From positions 1 to 64,000 of the forward strand of contig NZ_BOSI01000011.1 in assembly GCF_018403265.1 (NCBI RefSeq): a stretch of DNA of 64,000 bases, in the 5' to 3' direction. Below, one piece after another: positions 51,522-59,697 of the stretch. This DNA comes from Paenibacillus sp. J31TS4 (GTDB lineage: Bacteria > Bacillota > Bacilli > Paenibacillales > NBRC-103111). The stretch's first letter is position 1; each line of letters begins with the position of its first letter. Position numbers and translations under genes: made by a program. Under the pieces are notes generated by a model, which made no database searches, was not told where the DNA came from, and saw nothing but the letters and a program-made list of their open reading frames with translations.

Positions 51522-52135
51522 TGGCTAACGTACATGATATGGGAACGCTGCCGGCCGAACCCGAGAAGGCAACATTGGAAGGAAAGAACAAGATCCTGGG
51601 CTTCTGGCTGTTCCTTGGCGGCGAGATGGTACTCTTCGGCACTCTGTTCGCCTCCTTCATCGCCCTCCGCAATTCGGTTCCGGAGGGACCGACCGGAGAC
51701 CAAATCTTTAAGCTCGGCATGGTTGCCGTCGCCACCTTCATCCTCCTCACCTCCAGCTTGACGAGTGTCATGGCCATGATGGCCATGCACCGTCAGCAGG
51801 TGAAGAAGATGCTCACCTGGCTGTGGGTGACCGTTGTCCTCGGCCTCGCATTTCTGGGTCTCGAGATTTATGAGTTCGTGGAGTATGTGCATGAAGGCCA
51901 TACGTTCACGAGCAGCGCGTTCGGCACCTCGTTCTACACGCTTGTCGGATTCCACGGCGCGCACGTCGCCTTTGGTGTCTGCTGGATTGCTCTTCTCTGC
52001 ATCCAGGGCATGAAGAAAGGCCTTACTGTTGTCACGGCTCCGAAGTTTTATGTAGCCAGCTTGTACTGGCACTTTATCGACGTCGTATGGGTCTTCATTT
52101 TCAGCGTCGTGTACTTGTTGGGAAAGGCGGGTTAA
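51521..52135 (+). CDS. ctaE: cytochrome c oxidase subunit III
   Basis: A 204-residue protein with five membrane helices, typical of the short bacterial subunit III. Marks are KILGFWLFLGGEMVLFGTLF at the start, GTSFYTLVGFHGAHVAFGV near residue 140 and YWHFIDVVWVFIFSVVYL near the end. ATG overlaps the ctaD stop codon, so translation is coupled. Confidence 0.96.
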   Translation: MANVHDMGTLPAEPEKATLEGKNKILGFWLFLGGEMVLFGTLFASFIALRNSVPEGPTGDQIFKLGMVAVATFILLTSSLTSVMAMMAMHRQQVKKMLTWLWVTVVLGLAFLGLEIYEFVEYVHEGHTFTSSAFGTSFYTLVGFHGAHVAFGVCWIALLCIQGMKKGLTVVTAPKFYVASLYWHFIDVVWVFIFSVVYLLGKAG

Positions 52136-52139
52136 GCGA

Positions 52140-52454
52140 ATGAGCGAACAGCAGCATACATCGTCCCCGAGCGGGCGTCATCGCCTGGAAGGTCCCAAGA
52201 ACCACTACATCACCTACATTGCCTCGATCCTTCTAACCATGCTGGCTTTCGCCGCGGTTATGTATCTGGGGCTTGATAAAATGTTCCTCGTCATCTTCCT
52301 GGTCGGAATGGCCATCGTGCAAGCCGTCCTCCAATTGGCGGTCTGGATGCACATGAAGGAACGGGATCACGTTTACCCGATCATCGGAATTGCGTTCGGC
52401 GCGTTCGTTGCCATCGGGGGTTTCATGGCCGCCATCTTCTGGATGTGGTGGTAA
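52140..52454 (+). CDS. ctaF: cytochrome c oxidase subunit IV
   Basis: A small membrane subunit of 104 residues with three helices (about 22-45, 50-72 and 80-103; FLVGMAIVQAVLQLAVWMHM). It starts four bases after ctaE and matches the COX4_pro family in size and position. Confidence 0.92.
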   Translation: MSEQQHTSSPSGRHRLEGPKNHYITYIASILLTMLAFAAVMYLGLDKMFLVIFLVGMAIVQAVLQLAVWMHMKERDHVYPIIGIAFGAFVAIGGFMAAIFWMWW

Positions 52455-52572
52455 GGTAAACAGCAAGGCCTATAGGCAAGGGGCGGAGTCGGTCAATCAA
52501 GTCTAACTCCGTCCCTTTTGCTATACCTGCCCCACGCCAACCCACATCATTGTCAAAGGGGGTCGCGATCTC

Positions 52573-53439
52573 ATGAACAACCACATGAATCATATGGGCC
52601 ACTCGCAGGATGCCACGTTTTTTGCGCTCTGGCGGCCGGATATCTTCCTCATTGTGGTTCTGCTTGGCGCGCTCTATTTTTACTTCATCGGCAAGGGACG
52701 TGGACGCTTCCAAGACGCCAAACCGGTATCCGGGAAGCAGAAATTCTGGATGGTGATGGCGCTACTCACCCTGTATTTCGGACAGGGCAGCCCGATCAAC
52801 TATTACGGACACAGCTTGCTGTTCAGTTCCCACATGACGCAGATGTCCCTCATGTATCTGGTTTTTCCACCGATGGTCTATGCCGGTCTGCCAGATTGGA
52901 TGATCGCTTCGGTGCTGCGCAAGCCGTTTGTCAAGAAATGGGTCTATCCGTTCAGTCAGCCGCTTTTGGCTCTGTTCCTGTTTAACATGATGTTCTCGTT
53001 CTACCACATTCCGTATATCTTCAACGCGGTCACGGCATCGTCGTGGGGGCATCTCACCTATCACTGGGTCCTCGTGTTCGTGTCGTTCCAGATGTGGTTC
53101 CCGATCTTCGTTACCATTCCCGGCTGGAACCGGATTTCGGATCTGCAGCGGCTCGGTTATATCTTCGCGATCGGCGTTCTGCTGACGCCAGCGTGCGCGT
53201 TGATCATCTTTGCGAAGACGCAGCTGTACGATCCCTACCTGAACGCTCCTCAGCTGATCTCCTGGCTGCCTTCGATCGACGACCAGCAGCTCGGCGGGGT
53301 TATCATGAAGATTATTCAGGAGATCGTCTACGGAACCATTTTGGCCGTGACGTTTTTCCGCTGGTACCGTACCGAGAAGGCGAAGGAAGCGGATATGGAC
53401 GCCGCGTTCCTCGAGCGGAGCCAGCTGCCGACCAGCTGA
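52573..53439 (+). CDS. ctaG: cytochrome c oxidase assembly factor CtaG
   Basis: A 288-residue membrane protein of the caa3_CtaG family, needed to assemble active caa3 oxidase in Bacillus, probably at the copper centre. About seven helices; YFGQGSPINYYGHSLLFSSH and HMTQMSLMYLVFPPMVYAG with several histidines, and MMFSFYHIPYIFNAV, are typical. CAAAGGGGGTCGCGATCTC precedes the ATG. A weak hairpin in the 118-base gap after ctaF (about 52470-52524) could reduce read-through. Confidence 0.94.
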   Translation: MNNHMNHMGHSQDATFFALWRPDIFLIVVLLGALYFYFIGKGRGRFQDAKPVSGKQKFWMVMALLTLYFGQGSPINYYGHSLLFSSHMTQMSLMYLVFPPMVYAGLPDWMIASVLRKPFVKKWVYPFSQPLLALFLFNMMFSFYHIPYIFNAVTASSWGHLTYHWVLVFVSFQMWFPIFVTIPGWNRISDLQRLGYIFAIGVLLTPACALIIFAKTQLYDPYLNAPQLISWLPSIDDQQLGGVIMKIIQEIVYGTILAVTFFRWYRTEKAKEADMDAAFLERSQLPTS

Positions 53440-53613
53440 CCGCCCTTCTATACAAGCCGGAGGCAGTGTCTCGGAGAGAACTTCTGGGACGAGCTCTCTT
53501 GACTGGACGTCGCGCGGCCGCGCCGGCACGCCAGCCCCGAAGCTTCGAACCGGAGGCACCGATTGATCCCATCGTACCGGTTAGGAGCGCGTCATAACCC
53601 GACAGACCGAATC

Positions 53614-53651
53614 AGCCAGCTTTCCCTATGGGGAGGGCTGGCTTTTTTTTT
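53614..53651 (+). terminator. terminator of the ctaCDEFG cluster
   Basis: AGCCAGC and GCTGGCT arms with a CCC/GGG inner stem, followed by nine Ts. Confidence 0.9.
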
Positions 53652-53744
53652 GTGCAAAGGGATTGCCAAAGGGGAAAATAGTGGGTATACTGTGTATAAA
53701 GATATAAACAGTAGTAACAGCAGCTTTAGAAACTAGGTGGGAGA

Positions 53745-54479
53745 GTGGTCAACGTCATGCAGACGAACAAACAGGGGGCTTTGCTGAGCATGAGCTTGCG
53801 CAGGCACGGACTGGGCATTGTATGGTCCGCCGGGTTTATGCTCTTTGCGGCTTTTATAGGAACGTCGCTTATATTCGGGGCTTATAAAGTACCCGAGGTG
53901 GAAACGTTCAACATGGTGGTCCTGGATTTCTATTTCCTCGGGCTGGTTCCTTCGCTCGGCTTTCTCATGCTGACGGCCGACTACAGGAATTATTTCAAGC
54001 AGGCTACGTTTTCCCGCAAGCTGGCCTTCCTCAAGAGATATCCAATCTCGACGGAGGAGCTGGTGAAGGCAAGAGTCGTGGAGTACCTCCTGACGCTGGT
54101 TGTCATGGAGATCATCTTTTTCGTTCCGGTCGGATTCGTTCTCGTTCAGTCCTTTGGGCTTCAGACAATTGGAGAGTATCTCCTGTTTGTTGCGTTCTGG
54201 ACCGGCTTCTCTCTCTTGATCGGCAGCTGGTACCTGTACCTGGAAATGTGCAGCCGCGAAAAAAAGTACCTGCTCGTGTCGTTTCTGTTGTTCATTCCTT
54301 ATGTCGGCATTCCGATCGGCATGGCTCTCCTCGGAACACATCTCGTCCAAGGAAGCATTTGGCTGATCGGGAACTACGGGATCGTGCCGCCGCTTCTTAC
54401 CCTCGCAGCCGGGTTCCTGTCTTTGTATGGGTTCTCTCGCCTGATGGTCAAGGGAGTCCAGAAACGGGATTTGGCCTAA
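53745..54479 (+). CDS. hydrophobic membrane protein, probable ABC permease partner
   Basis: A 244-residue protein with six predicted helices and no named domain I recognise with certainty. The stretch KRYPISTEELVKARVVEYLL resembles loops of ABC-2-type permeases. It is followed by a YtrA-like regulator and an ATPase, so it is probably the membrane half of that exporter. The start is GTG at 53745, close to GGTGGGAG; ATG at 53757 (MQTNKQGALL) is an equally acceptable choice. Confidence 0.75.
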   Translation: MVNVMQTNKQGALLSMSLRRHGLGIVWSAGFMLFAAFIGTSLIFGAYKVPEVETFNMVVLDFYFLGLVPSLGFLMLTADYRNYFKQATFSRKLAFLKRYPISTEELVKARVVEYLLTLVVMEIIFFVPVGFVLVQSFGLQTIGEYLLFVAFWTGFSLLIGSWYLYLEMCSREKKYLLVSFLLFIPYVGIPIGMALLGTHLVQGSIWLIGNYGIVPPLLTLAAGFLSLYGFSRLMVKGVQKRDLA

Positions 54480-54513
54480 AGTACGCCAGGTAGTAAAAAG
54501 GGGGCAAGAGAGA

Positions 54514-54918
54514 ATGCGCATACCCATTCATGTTTCAAGCGATAGCGCGGAGCCGCTGTACTCGCAAATCAAGGAACAATTGCGTGCGCTCATTCTGAGC
54601 GGGCATTTGAAAGAAGGCTATCTGCTCCCGTCTAACCGGGAATTCGCAGCCGATCTGGCCTGCAGTGTCATCACGATCCGGCGGGTGTACCAGGATTTGG
54701 AGAAGGAAGGGCTGCTGCGTTCCCGCCAGGGAACGGGGACCTTCGTCGCCAAGGTGGGGAGTGAGGAACTGGAGCAGTATCGGTACAAAGCGGTTCACGA
54801 CGCGCTGCAGGAAGCCATAGAGCTGGCCTACCGGGTGCAGTGTCCGCCGGAAGAAATTCGGGCGATCGTGGAGCAGCTGATCCAGCTGCTGGAGAAGAGT
54901 AAGGGGGAACCGAAATGA
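54514..54918 (+). CDS. YtrA-type GntR regulator
   Basis: A short GntR protein (134 residues) made of a winged helix (about 10-80; LYSQIKEQLRALILSGHLKE, then LPSNREFAADLACSVITI) and a small helical dimerisation tail. YtrA regulators control ABC operons of the ytr type, often induced by wall-active antibiotics. GGGGGCAAGAGAGA precedes the ATG. It overlaps the ATPase gene by four bases (ATGA). Confidence 0.9.
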   Translation: MRIPIHVSSDSAEPLYSQIKEQLRALILSGHLKEGYLLPSNREFAADLACSVITIRRVYQDLEKEGLLRSRQGTGTFVAKVGSEELEQYRYKAVHDALQEAIELAYRVQCPPEEIRAIVEQLIQLLEKSKGEPK

Positions 54919-55817
54919 GAACAGGCAGCGAAGCCGTTATTCTGCAAAGCGTAGAGAAGCATTACGGAGACGAATTCGCTTTCGGGCCGATGGAGCTGGC
55001 CGTTGAAGAGGGAATGGTCACTGCAATCGTGGGGCCGAACGGCTCGGGCAAGAGCACCATGTTCCGCCTGCTGATGAATCTGCTTCAGCCGGACGAAGGC
55101 GAAGTGAGAATCTTCGGCAGCACGTATTCCGAAGGGGAAACGGCGATCAAGGGCCGAATCGGCTACGTGCCCGAGCTGTCCGATTACGATATGGCGGCTC
55201 GCAGAGTCGGGGACATCGCCGCGTTCCTGTCGCTCTGGTATCCGCATTGGAGCGAGGCCGAATACAAACGGCTGCTGGATGCCTTTGGCCTGAAGGATAG
55301 CAGCAAGCTGAAGGGCATGTCCAAAGGAACGCTGCGCAAGGTCGATCTAATCATGGCTTTGGCGGCCCAGCCGCACTTGCTGCTGCTCGACGAACCGTCG
55401 TCGGGCCTCGATCCGCTCGCTTCCGGACAGCTGATTGATGAAGTGAAGCGGTTCATGGACCAGGAAGGGCGGACCGTGCTTCTCGCGACTCATATCCAGG
55501 AAGAGGTCTGGAAACTGGCGGATTATGTCGCGTTTCTCTATGAGGGCCGGCTGATCGGAACGTACGAGAAGGATGAGCTGAAGGACGGCTGGAAGGCTGT
55601 CTGGATCGAACGGTTGCCGGAACGGCCGGAAGAGCTTCCCGGCTTCATTGGACTGGAGGGCGAAGGCCCCTACCGGATCGCGACACGCGATTACGCCAGT
55701 GCTGCGAGCCGCTTGAAGGAAGAAGGGATCCGCATCCTTCAAACGGAAGCTCTAGAGCTGAATGCCATTCTGGCTCAGCTGATTCGGGAACGCAGGAATG
55801 CGGCGCGCAAATCTTAA
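54915..55817 (+). CDS. ABC transporter ATP-binding protein (YtrB-like)
   Basis: A 300-residue ATPase. Walker A is GPNGSGKST at about residues 39-47, Walker B LLLLDEPSSGLDP near 155, and the switch His is in LLATHIQEEV. The signature reads MSKGTLRKVDL instead of LSGGQ, as in YtrB/EcsA-like proteins. The extended C-terminal part (about 220-300) is typical of ABC-2 exporters. It is encoded with a YtrA regulator and the membrane protein before it. Confidence 0.9.
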   Translation: MRTGSEAVILQSVEKHYGDEFAFGPMELAVEEGMVTAIVGPNGSGKSTMFRLLMNLLQPDEGEVRIFGSTYSEGETAIKGRIGYVPELSDYDMAARRVGDIAAFLSLWYPHWSEAEYKRLLDAFGLKDSSKLKGMSKGTLRKVDLIMALAAQPHLLLLDEPSSGLDPLASGQLIDEVKRFMDQEGRTVLLATHIQEEVWKLADYVAFLYEGRLIGTYEKDELKDGWKAVWIERLPERPEELPGFIGLEGEGPYRIATRDYASAASRLKEEGIRILQTEALELNAILAQLIRERRNAARKS

Positions 55818-55851
55818 CGACATTGACTATTAAGCAGGGGAGAGATATCGG

Positions 55852-56754
55852 ATGACGACGCTGCAGCTGGATCGCGTGACGAAGCAGTATGGGGACAAAA
55901 CGGCGGTGAATGCCATCAGTCTGGAGGTACGCCAGGGTGAGATCTTTGGTCTCTTGGGCGGCAACGGAGCGGGGAAGACGACGACGATGCGCATGGTGCT
56001 TGGCTTGATCTACCCGGACGCCGGGCAGATTCTATGGAAGGGCAAGCCGTACCGCAACGAGCTGCGCAGCCAGATGGGCTATCTGCCCGAGGAGCGGGGC
56101 TTGTATCCGAAGATCAAGGTCAGCGAGCAGATTCTGTATCTGGCAGAGCTGCGCGGCCTCTCGCGCCAGGAGGCCGACCGCAACCTGAAACGTTGGCTGG
56201 ATCGGTTCCGGGTACCGGAGTATTACGACAAACGGGTGGAGGAGTTGTCCAAGGGCAACCAGCAGAAGATTCAGTTCATCGCCTCGGTCATCCACGATCC
56301 CGACATTCTCATTCTGGACGAAGCGTTCAGTGGGCTGGACCCGGTCAATGTCGAGCTGCTCAAGGAAACGGTCCTCGAGCTGCGCGGAGAGGGCAAGACG
56401 ATCCTGTTCTCCAGCCACCGGATGGACCATGTGGAGGAGCTGTGCGAGAATATCTGCATCCTGCACCGGTCGAATACGGTGCTTAAGGGCAGCCTGCGGG
56501 AGATCAAGCAGTCCTTCCCCAAAGAGAGGGTGCTCCTCGAGACCGATCGGCCGGTAGAAGGATTGGAGCAGATTCCGGGCGTTCTCGCCGTGAAGCGGAA
56601 GGAGAACGGGACGGAGCTGCGGATCGGCAGCGACAAGGCCGCGCGTCTCATCCTGGAGACGGCCATGCAGCAGGCCGCCGTCAACCGGTTCCAAGTTATG
56701 GAGCCGACATTGAACGAAATCTTTATCAAGAAAGTGGGCGATCCGCATGAATAA
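55852..56754 (+). CDS. ABC exporter ATP-binding protein (NatA/YhaQ-like)
   Basis: A 300-residue ATPase, closest by eye to YhaQ/NatA. Walker A GGNGAGKTTT at about 37-46, GYLPEERGLYPKIKVSEQI in the Q-loop, signature LSKGNQQKIQF, Walker B ILILDEAFSGLDPVN, and switch FSSHRMDHVE. The next gene, its permease, overlaps by eight bases. NatAB-type systems export sodium or other small compounds, but the substrate here is open. Confidence 0.92.
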   Translation: MTTLQLDRVTKQYGDKTAVNAISLEVRQGEIFGLLGGNGAGKTTTMRMVLGLIYPDAGQILWKGKPYRNELRSQMGYLPEERGLYPKIKVSEQILYLAELRGLSRQEADRNLKRWLDRFRVPEYYDKRVEELSKGNQQKIQFIASVIHDPDILILDEAFSGLDPVNVELLKETVLELRGEGKTILFSSHRMDHVEELCENICILHRSNTVLKGSLREIKQSFPKERVLLETDRPVEGLEQIPGVLAVKRKENGTELRIGSDKAARLILETAMQQAAVNRFQVMEPTLNEIFIKKVGDPHE

Positions 56755-58039
56755 GCTGGCCACCGTTATTCGCTTCACATTTTGGAACCGGGTCAGGGCC
56801 AAGTCCTTCCTTGTGACCTCCCTTATTATTGTGCTGCTGCTGTCGGTTGCAATCAACCTTCCTCATCTGATCTCTGCGTTCTCCGGCAATTCCGGTTCCA
56901 AGGAAGGGATGACGATCGGCATTCTCGAAGACCGGGCGGGCTACGGCCGGGCGCTCGCGGATCACCTCGGGACGGGGGAAAGCCAGAGCCTGCGCGGGGA
57001 GCTGCTGTCCGCCTCCTCGGAGGAAGAGAGCGAGACCGCAGCCAAGAAGAAGCTGGCGGACGGCACAATCGAAGGCTATGTCTCGTTCGGTGCTCCTGCG
57101 AACGGCGCGTTCCCCGCGGTGACCTACAAATCGGAGAGCAAGCTGGAGGGCCGCAGCCTGTATGAGGTGCAGGCCTCTCTGGAGGCGTTCCAGCGCGATT
57201 GGGTCGTGCGGGAGCTCGGCCTGACACCGAAGCAGGCAGAACAGCTGAAGGCGCCGCTCTCTTTTCACCCCGTGACCGTCGGTGATTCCGGAGAGGCGGC
57301 ACCCGGCAAGACGGAAACGCAGGAGAAGGTAAGCTACTTTCTCGTTTATGTGCTGATCATTCTGCTGTTCATGATGATGACGATGTACGGCAATCTGATC
57401 GCGACGGAAATCACGGCGGAGAAGAGCTCCCGGGTGATGGAGGTGCTCATCTCGAGCATCTCGCCGCTGACGCAAATGTTCGGCAAGGTGATTGGCATGC
57501 TGCTGCTTGGGCTGGCCCAGCTGCTCGTGTTCGTGGCGGCTGCCGCCGTCAATCTGTCCGTCCCGGCGAACCAGGAGATGATCGCCTCGCTCGGTATCAG
57601 CTGGAGCGACCTGCCGCTCGTCCTCGTCCTCTATCTGTTCGTGTTCTACCTGACGGGCTTCTTCCTGTACGCGACGATCTACGCCGCCGTCGGCTCGCTC
57701 GTCAGCCGGACGGAAGATCTCGGACAGGCGACCATGCCGCTGACGTTCCTCGGCCTGGCGTCGTTCTACATCGCAATCTTCGGGATCAACAACCCGGACG
57801 CAATGTTCATCCGGATCATGTCCTACGTGCCGTTTTTCTCCCCGAACGCGATGTTCCTGCGGATCGGCCTCTCCCATCCGGCCTGGTGGGAGATTGCCCT
57901 GTCGCTCGTCCTGCTGCTCGCCTCGATCCTGTTCTTCGGCTGGATGTCGGCTAAGATCTATCGTGTCGGTGTCCTGATGTACGGCAAGCGTCCGAGCTGG
58001 AAAGAGGTCAACAAGGCGCTGAAGGCCTACAACGGCTGA
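56747..58039 (+). CDS. ABC exporter permease (NatB/YhaP-like)
   Basis: A 430-residue ABC-2 permease. One N-terminal helix (about 18-40) is followed by an extracytoplasmic domain of about 150 residues and a cluster of five or six helices (about 200-410). The stretch ATEITAEKSSRVMEVLISSI is a strong marker of this family (cytoplasmic coupling helix). It is paired with the ATPase just upstream by overlap. The module continues directly from the YtrA-type module, so all five genes may share a transcript. Confidence 0.92.
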   Translation: MNKLATVIRFTFWNRVRAKSFLVTSLIIVLLLSVAINLPHLISAFSGNSGSKEGMTIGILEDRAGYGRALADHLGTGESQSLRGELLSASSEEESETAAKKKLADGTIEGYVSFGAPANGAFPAVTYKSESKLEGRSLYEVQASLEAFQRDWVVRELGLTPKQAEQLKAPLSFHPVTVGDSGEAAPGKTETQEKVSYFLVYVLIILLFMMMTMYGNLIATEITAEKSSRVMEVLISSISPLTQMFGKVIGMLLLGLAQLLVFVAAAAVNLSVPANQEMIASLGISWSDLPLVLVLYLFVFYLTGFFLYATIYAAVGSLVSRTEDLGQATMPLTFLGLASFYIAIFGINNPDAMFIRIMSYVPFFSPNAMFLRIGLSHPAWWEIALSLVLLLASILFFGWMSAKIYRVGVLMYGKRPSWKEVNKALKAYNG

Positions 58040-58142
58040 TCCGGCTCGGCCCGCGCCGCGTAAATAGATGTTGACGCCCCAAGGGCAAGCCCTCTAAACT
58101 TGATCTGATGGCAACACGGACCGGTTTCTCAGCTAAAATTAG

Positions 58143-58185
58143 GAAAGAGGCACGGAGGACTCTCCTTCGTGCCTCTTTCTCACAT
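58143..58185 (+). terminator. terminator of the ABC gene cluster
   Basis: 17-bp arms, GAAAGAGGCACGGAGGA against TCCTTCGTGCCTCTTTC, with one G-T pair and a three-base loop, ending TTTCTC. Strong stem, short U-tract. Confidence 0.8.
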
Positions 58186-58309
58186 CCATCCATTCGGAGC
58201 CTTCAAGAGAAGAGAGGCAACTGCCATCCAGCTGGAAACGCTGCGGCTGGCGTTGTAGGATAGAATAGAGCCCGCTTGAGGCGTAGAGAAGGAAGGGGAT
58301 GGACGAAGA

Positions 58310-59194
58310 ATGGATACGGTGACACACGCGCTGTTCGGGCTTGCCCTCTATGGCTCCGTCGACAAAAGCAAGCTGTCGGTGAAGGCGAAGCGGGCGCTCC
58401 TCCTAGTGACGGTAGCGGGCTCGGAGATTCCCGACATCGACGTCGTCTCGCAGTGGTGGGATACGGCGGGACGCTACCAAATGTGGCATAGAGGCATTAC
58501 GCACTCGGTGTTCCTGATCCCGTTCTGGGCGCTCCTGCTGACGGCGGGCACGCGGCTGTTCGTGCGGGAGGCGGGCTGGAAGCTGTTCGGCATCGCCGCG
58601 CTGGCCGTCTGGATTCATGATACGAGCGACTTGTTCAACGCCTGGGGGACCGGCTACTTCGAGCCGTTCTCCTCCGCCCGGCTGACGTTCGGCACGATTC
58701 CGATCGTCTCTCCGGTTTTCTGGCTGCTCATGCTCGGCGGCTGGCTTCTGGCACGCCGGCCCGGCACCCGCTGGGCACCGCACCGGATCTATCGCACCGT
58801 GTGGCTATTGATCGCGCTGCACATCGTCGTCCAATCCGCCCAGGGCTACATGCTGTACGAGCAGGCGTCCCGCCAGTACGAGCAGGTGGCGCTGTCGGCC
58901 GATTTTATCCCCGGCCAGTTCACGGTCATCGGCAAAACGGGCGGGGAGGTCACGCTCACGAAGGGCGCCACATGGAGCGGGCAGAAGCCGGTGGCCAAGC
59001 TGGCATCCCGAGAGGAAGCGAACCTCGAGGAACTGTTCGCCGAGAATCCGCGGGCCGCTACGCTCGCAGAGTGGGCGCCGTTCGTCGTCATCGTGGACGA
59101 AGGCGGACGTCTGGGGGTGTATGACCCCCGGTTTTACCGGAACGGTCAATCGTTCCTGTTTGAATCCATCGAGCGGAAGGCGGATACCCGCTAA
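58310..59194 (+). CDS. YdjM/YfhP-type membrane-bound metal-dependent hydrolase family protein
   Basis: A 294-residue membrane protein of the PF04307 type. The N-terminus MDTVTHALFGLALYGSVDKS with its His, GSEIPDIDVV with acidic residues, and MWHRGITHSVFLIPFW give the likely metal-site pattern (H, DxD, HRGxTHS). Four helices cover about 70-190, and a soluble beta-rich C-terminal domain of about 90 residues follows. Family function is poorly known; B. subtilis YfhP is related. AAGGAAGGGGATGGACGA precedes the ATG. Single gene. Confidence 0.85.
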   Translation: MDTVTHALFGLALYGSVDKSKLSVKAKRALLLVTVAGSEIPDIDVVSQWWDTAGRYQMWHRGITHSVFLIPFWALLLTAGTRLFVREAGWKLFGIAALAVWIHDTSDLFNAWGTGYFEPFSSARLTFGTIPIVSPVFWLLMLGGWLLARRPGTRWAPHRIYRTVWLLIALHIVVQSAQGYMLYEQASRQYEQVALSADFIPGQFTVIGKTGGEVTLTKGATWSGQKPVAKLASREEANLEELFAENPRAATLAEWAPFVVIVDEGGRLGVYDPRFYRNGQSFLFESIERKADTR

Positions 59195-59254
59195 CCGCCC
59201 CGCCTGGGAGCCCCGCCGGAGAGGCGGGGCACGCCGGGTGCCTTCCATCCGTGA

Positions 59255-59285
59255 AAGCTCTGCCTCGATAGGCAGAGCTTTTTTT
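59255..59285 (+). terminator. terminator of the YdjM-type gene
   Basis: Perfect AAGCTCTGCC/GGCAGAGCTT arms around 6 nt, then a run of Ts. Confidence 0.93.
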
Positions 59286-59413
59286 GCGTGCAGGAGCATC
59301 CGTAGGGGAGGCACTGCTGGATTCGATAGAAGGTCTCTTGCGGCAGCGGAGAATTCGTGGTGGAGTCAATCTCCAAGTTGAAACAATAATCTGGATATTC
59401 TCTTCATATGGTA

Positions 59414-59419
59414 TATAAT
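59414..59419 (+). promoter_or_regulatory. -10 box candidate of the DUF4127 operon
   Basis: A perfect TATAAT inside an AT-rich strip. The hexamer 17 nt upstream is CTGGAT, a poor -35, so an activator or another sigma factor may be involved. Transcripts would carry a leader of about 270 bases. Confidence 0.4.
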
Positions 59420-59697
59420 GAAGAGCATGAATGGTTGCGCGCGGGCATGCCCCCGCCCGTCCTGCACAAGATGGCGCAACCGGTCATGAAACCACTACAA
59501 TCCGCACGGTTCTCGTCTTGTTGGCCGACGGCCTGTATGGTATGAATGAGGGAACCGGTAAAATTCGGATTACAACCGGCGGAGGAGGAGCGGCGGCGCC
59601 AAGACGCCAGTCCTGCAGGAAGGGGCGTATGCCGTGCGGCGAACAGCCGCCGGCAGGACATCCCCTTCTTTCCTTCCGCCGGACAGGAGGATGCCCA

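Larger units (their letters stand above)
59195..59697 (+). other. terminator plus leader region of the DUF4127 operon
   Basis: No gene is supported. A terminator sits at 59255, then a -10-like TATAAT at 59414-59419 with a poor -35, then about 280 bases of GC-rich leader. The frame of the next gene stays open here from 59431, but no start with a good ribosome site precedes 59698. Confidence 0.5.

Noticed and set aside
59379-59405. Possible ECF promoter with TGAAAC before the DUF4127 operon
   Set aside because: The downstream bases at the required spacing are TCTTCA, not CGTA-like.
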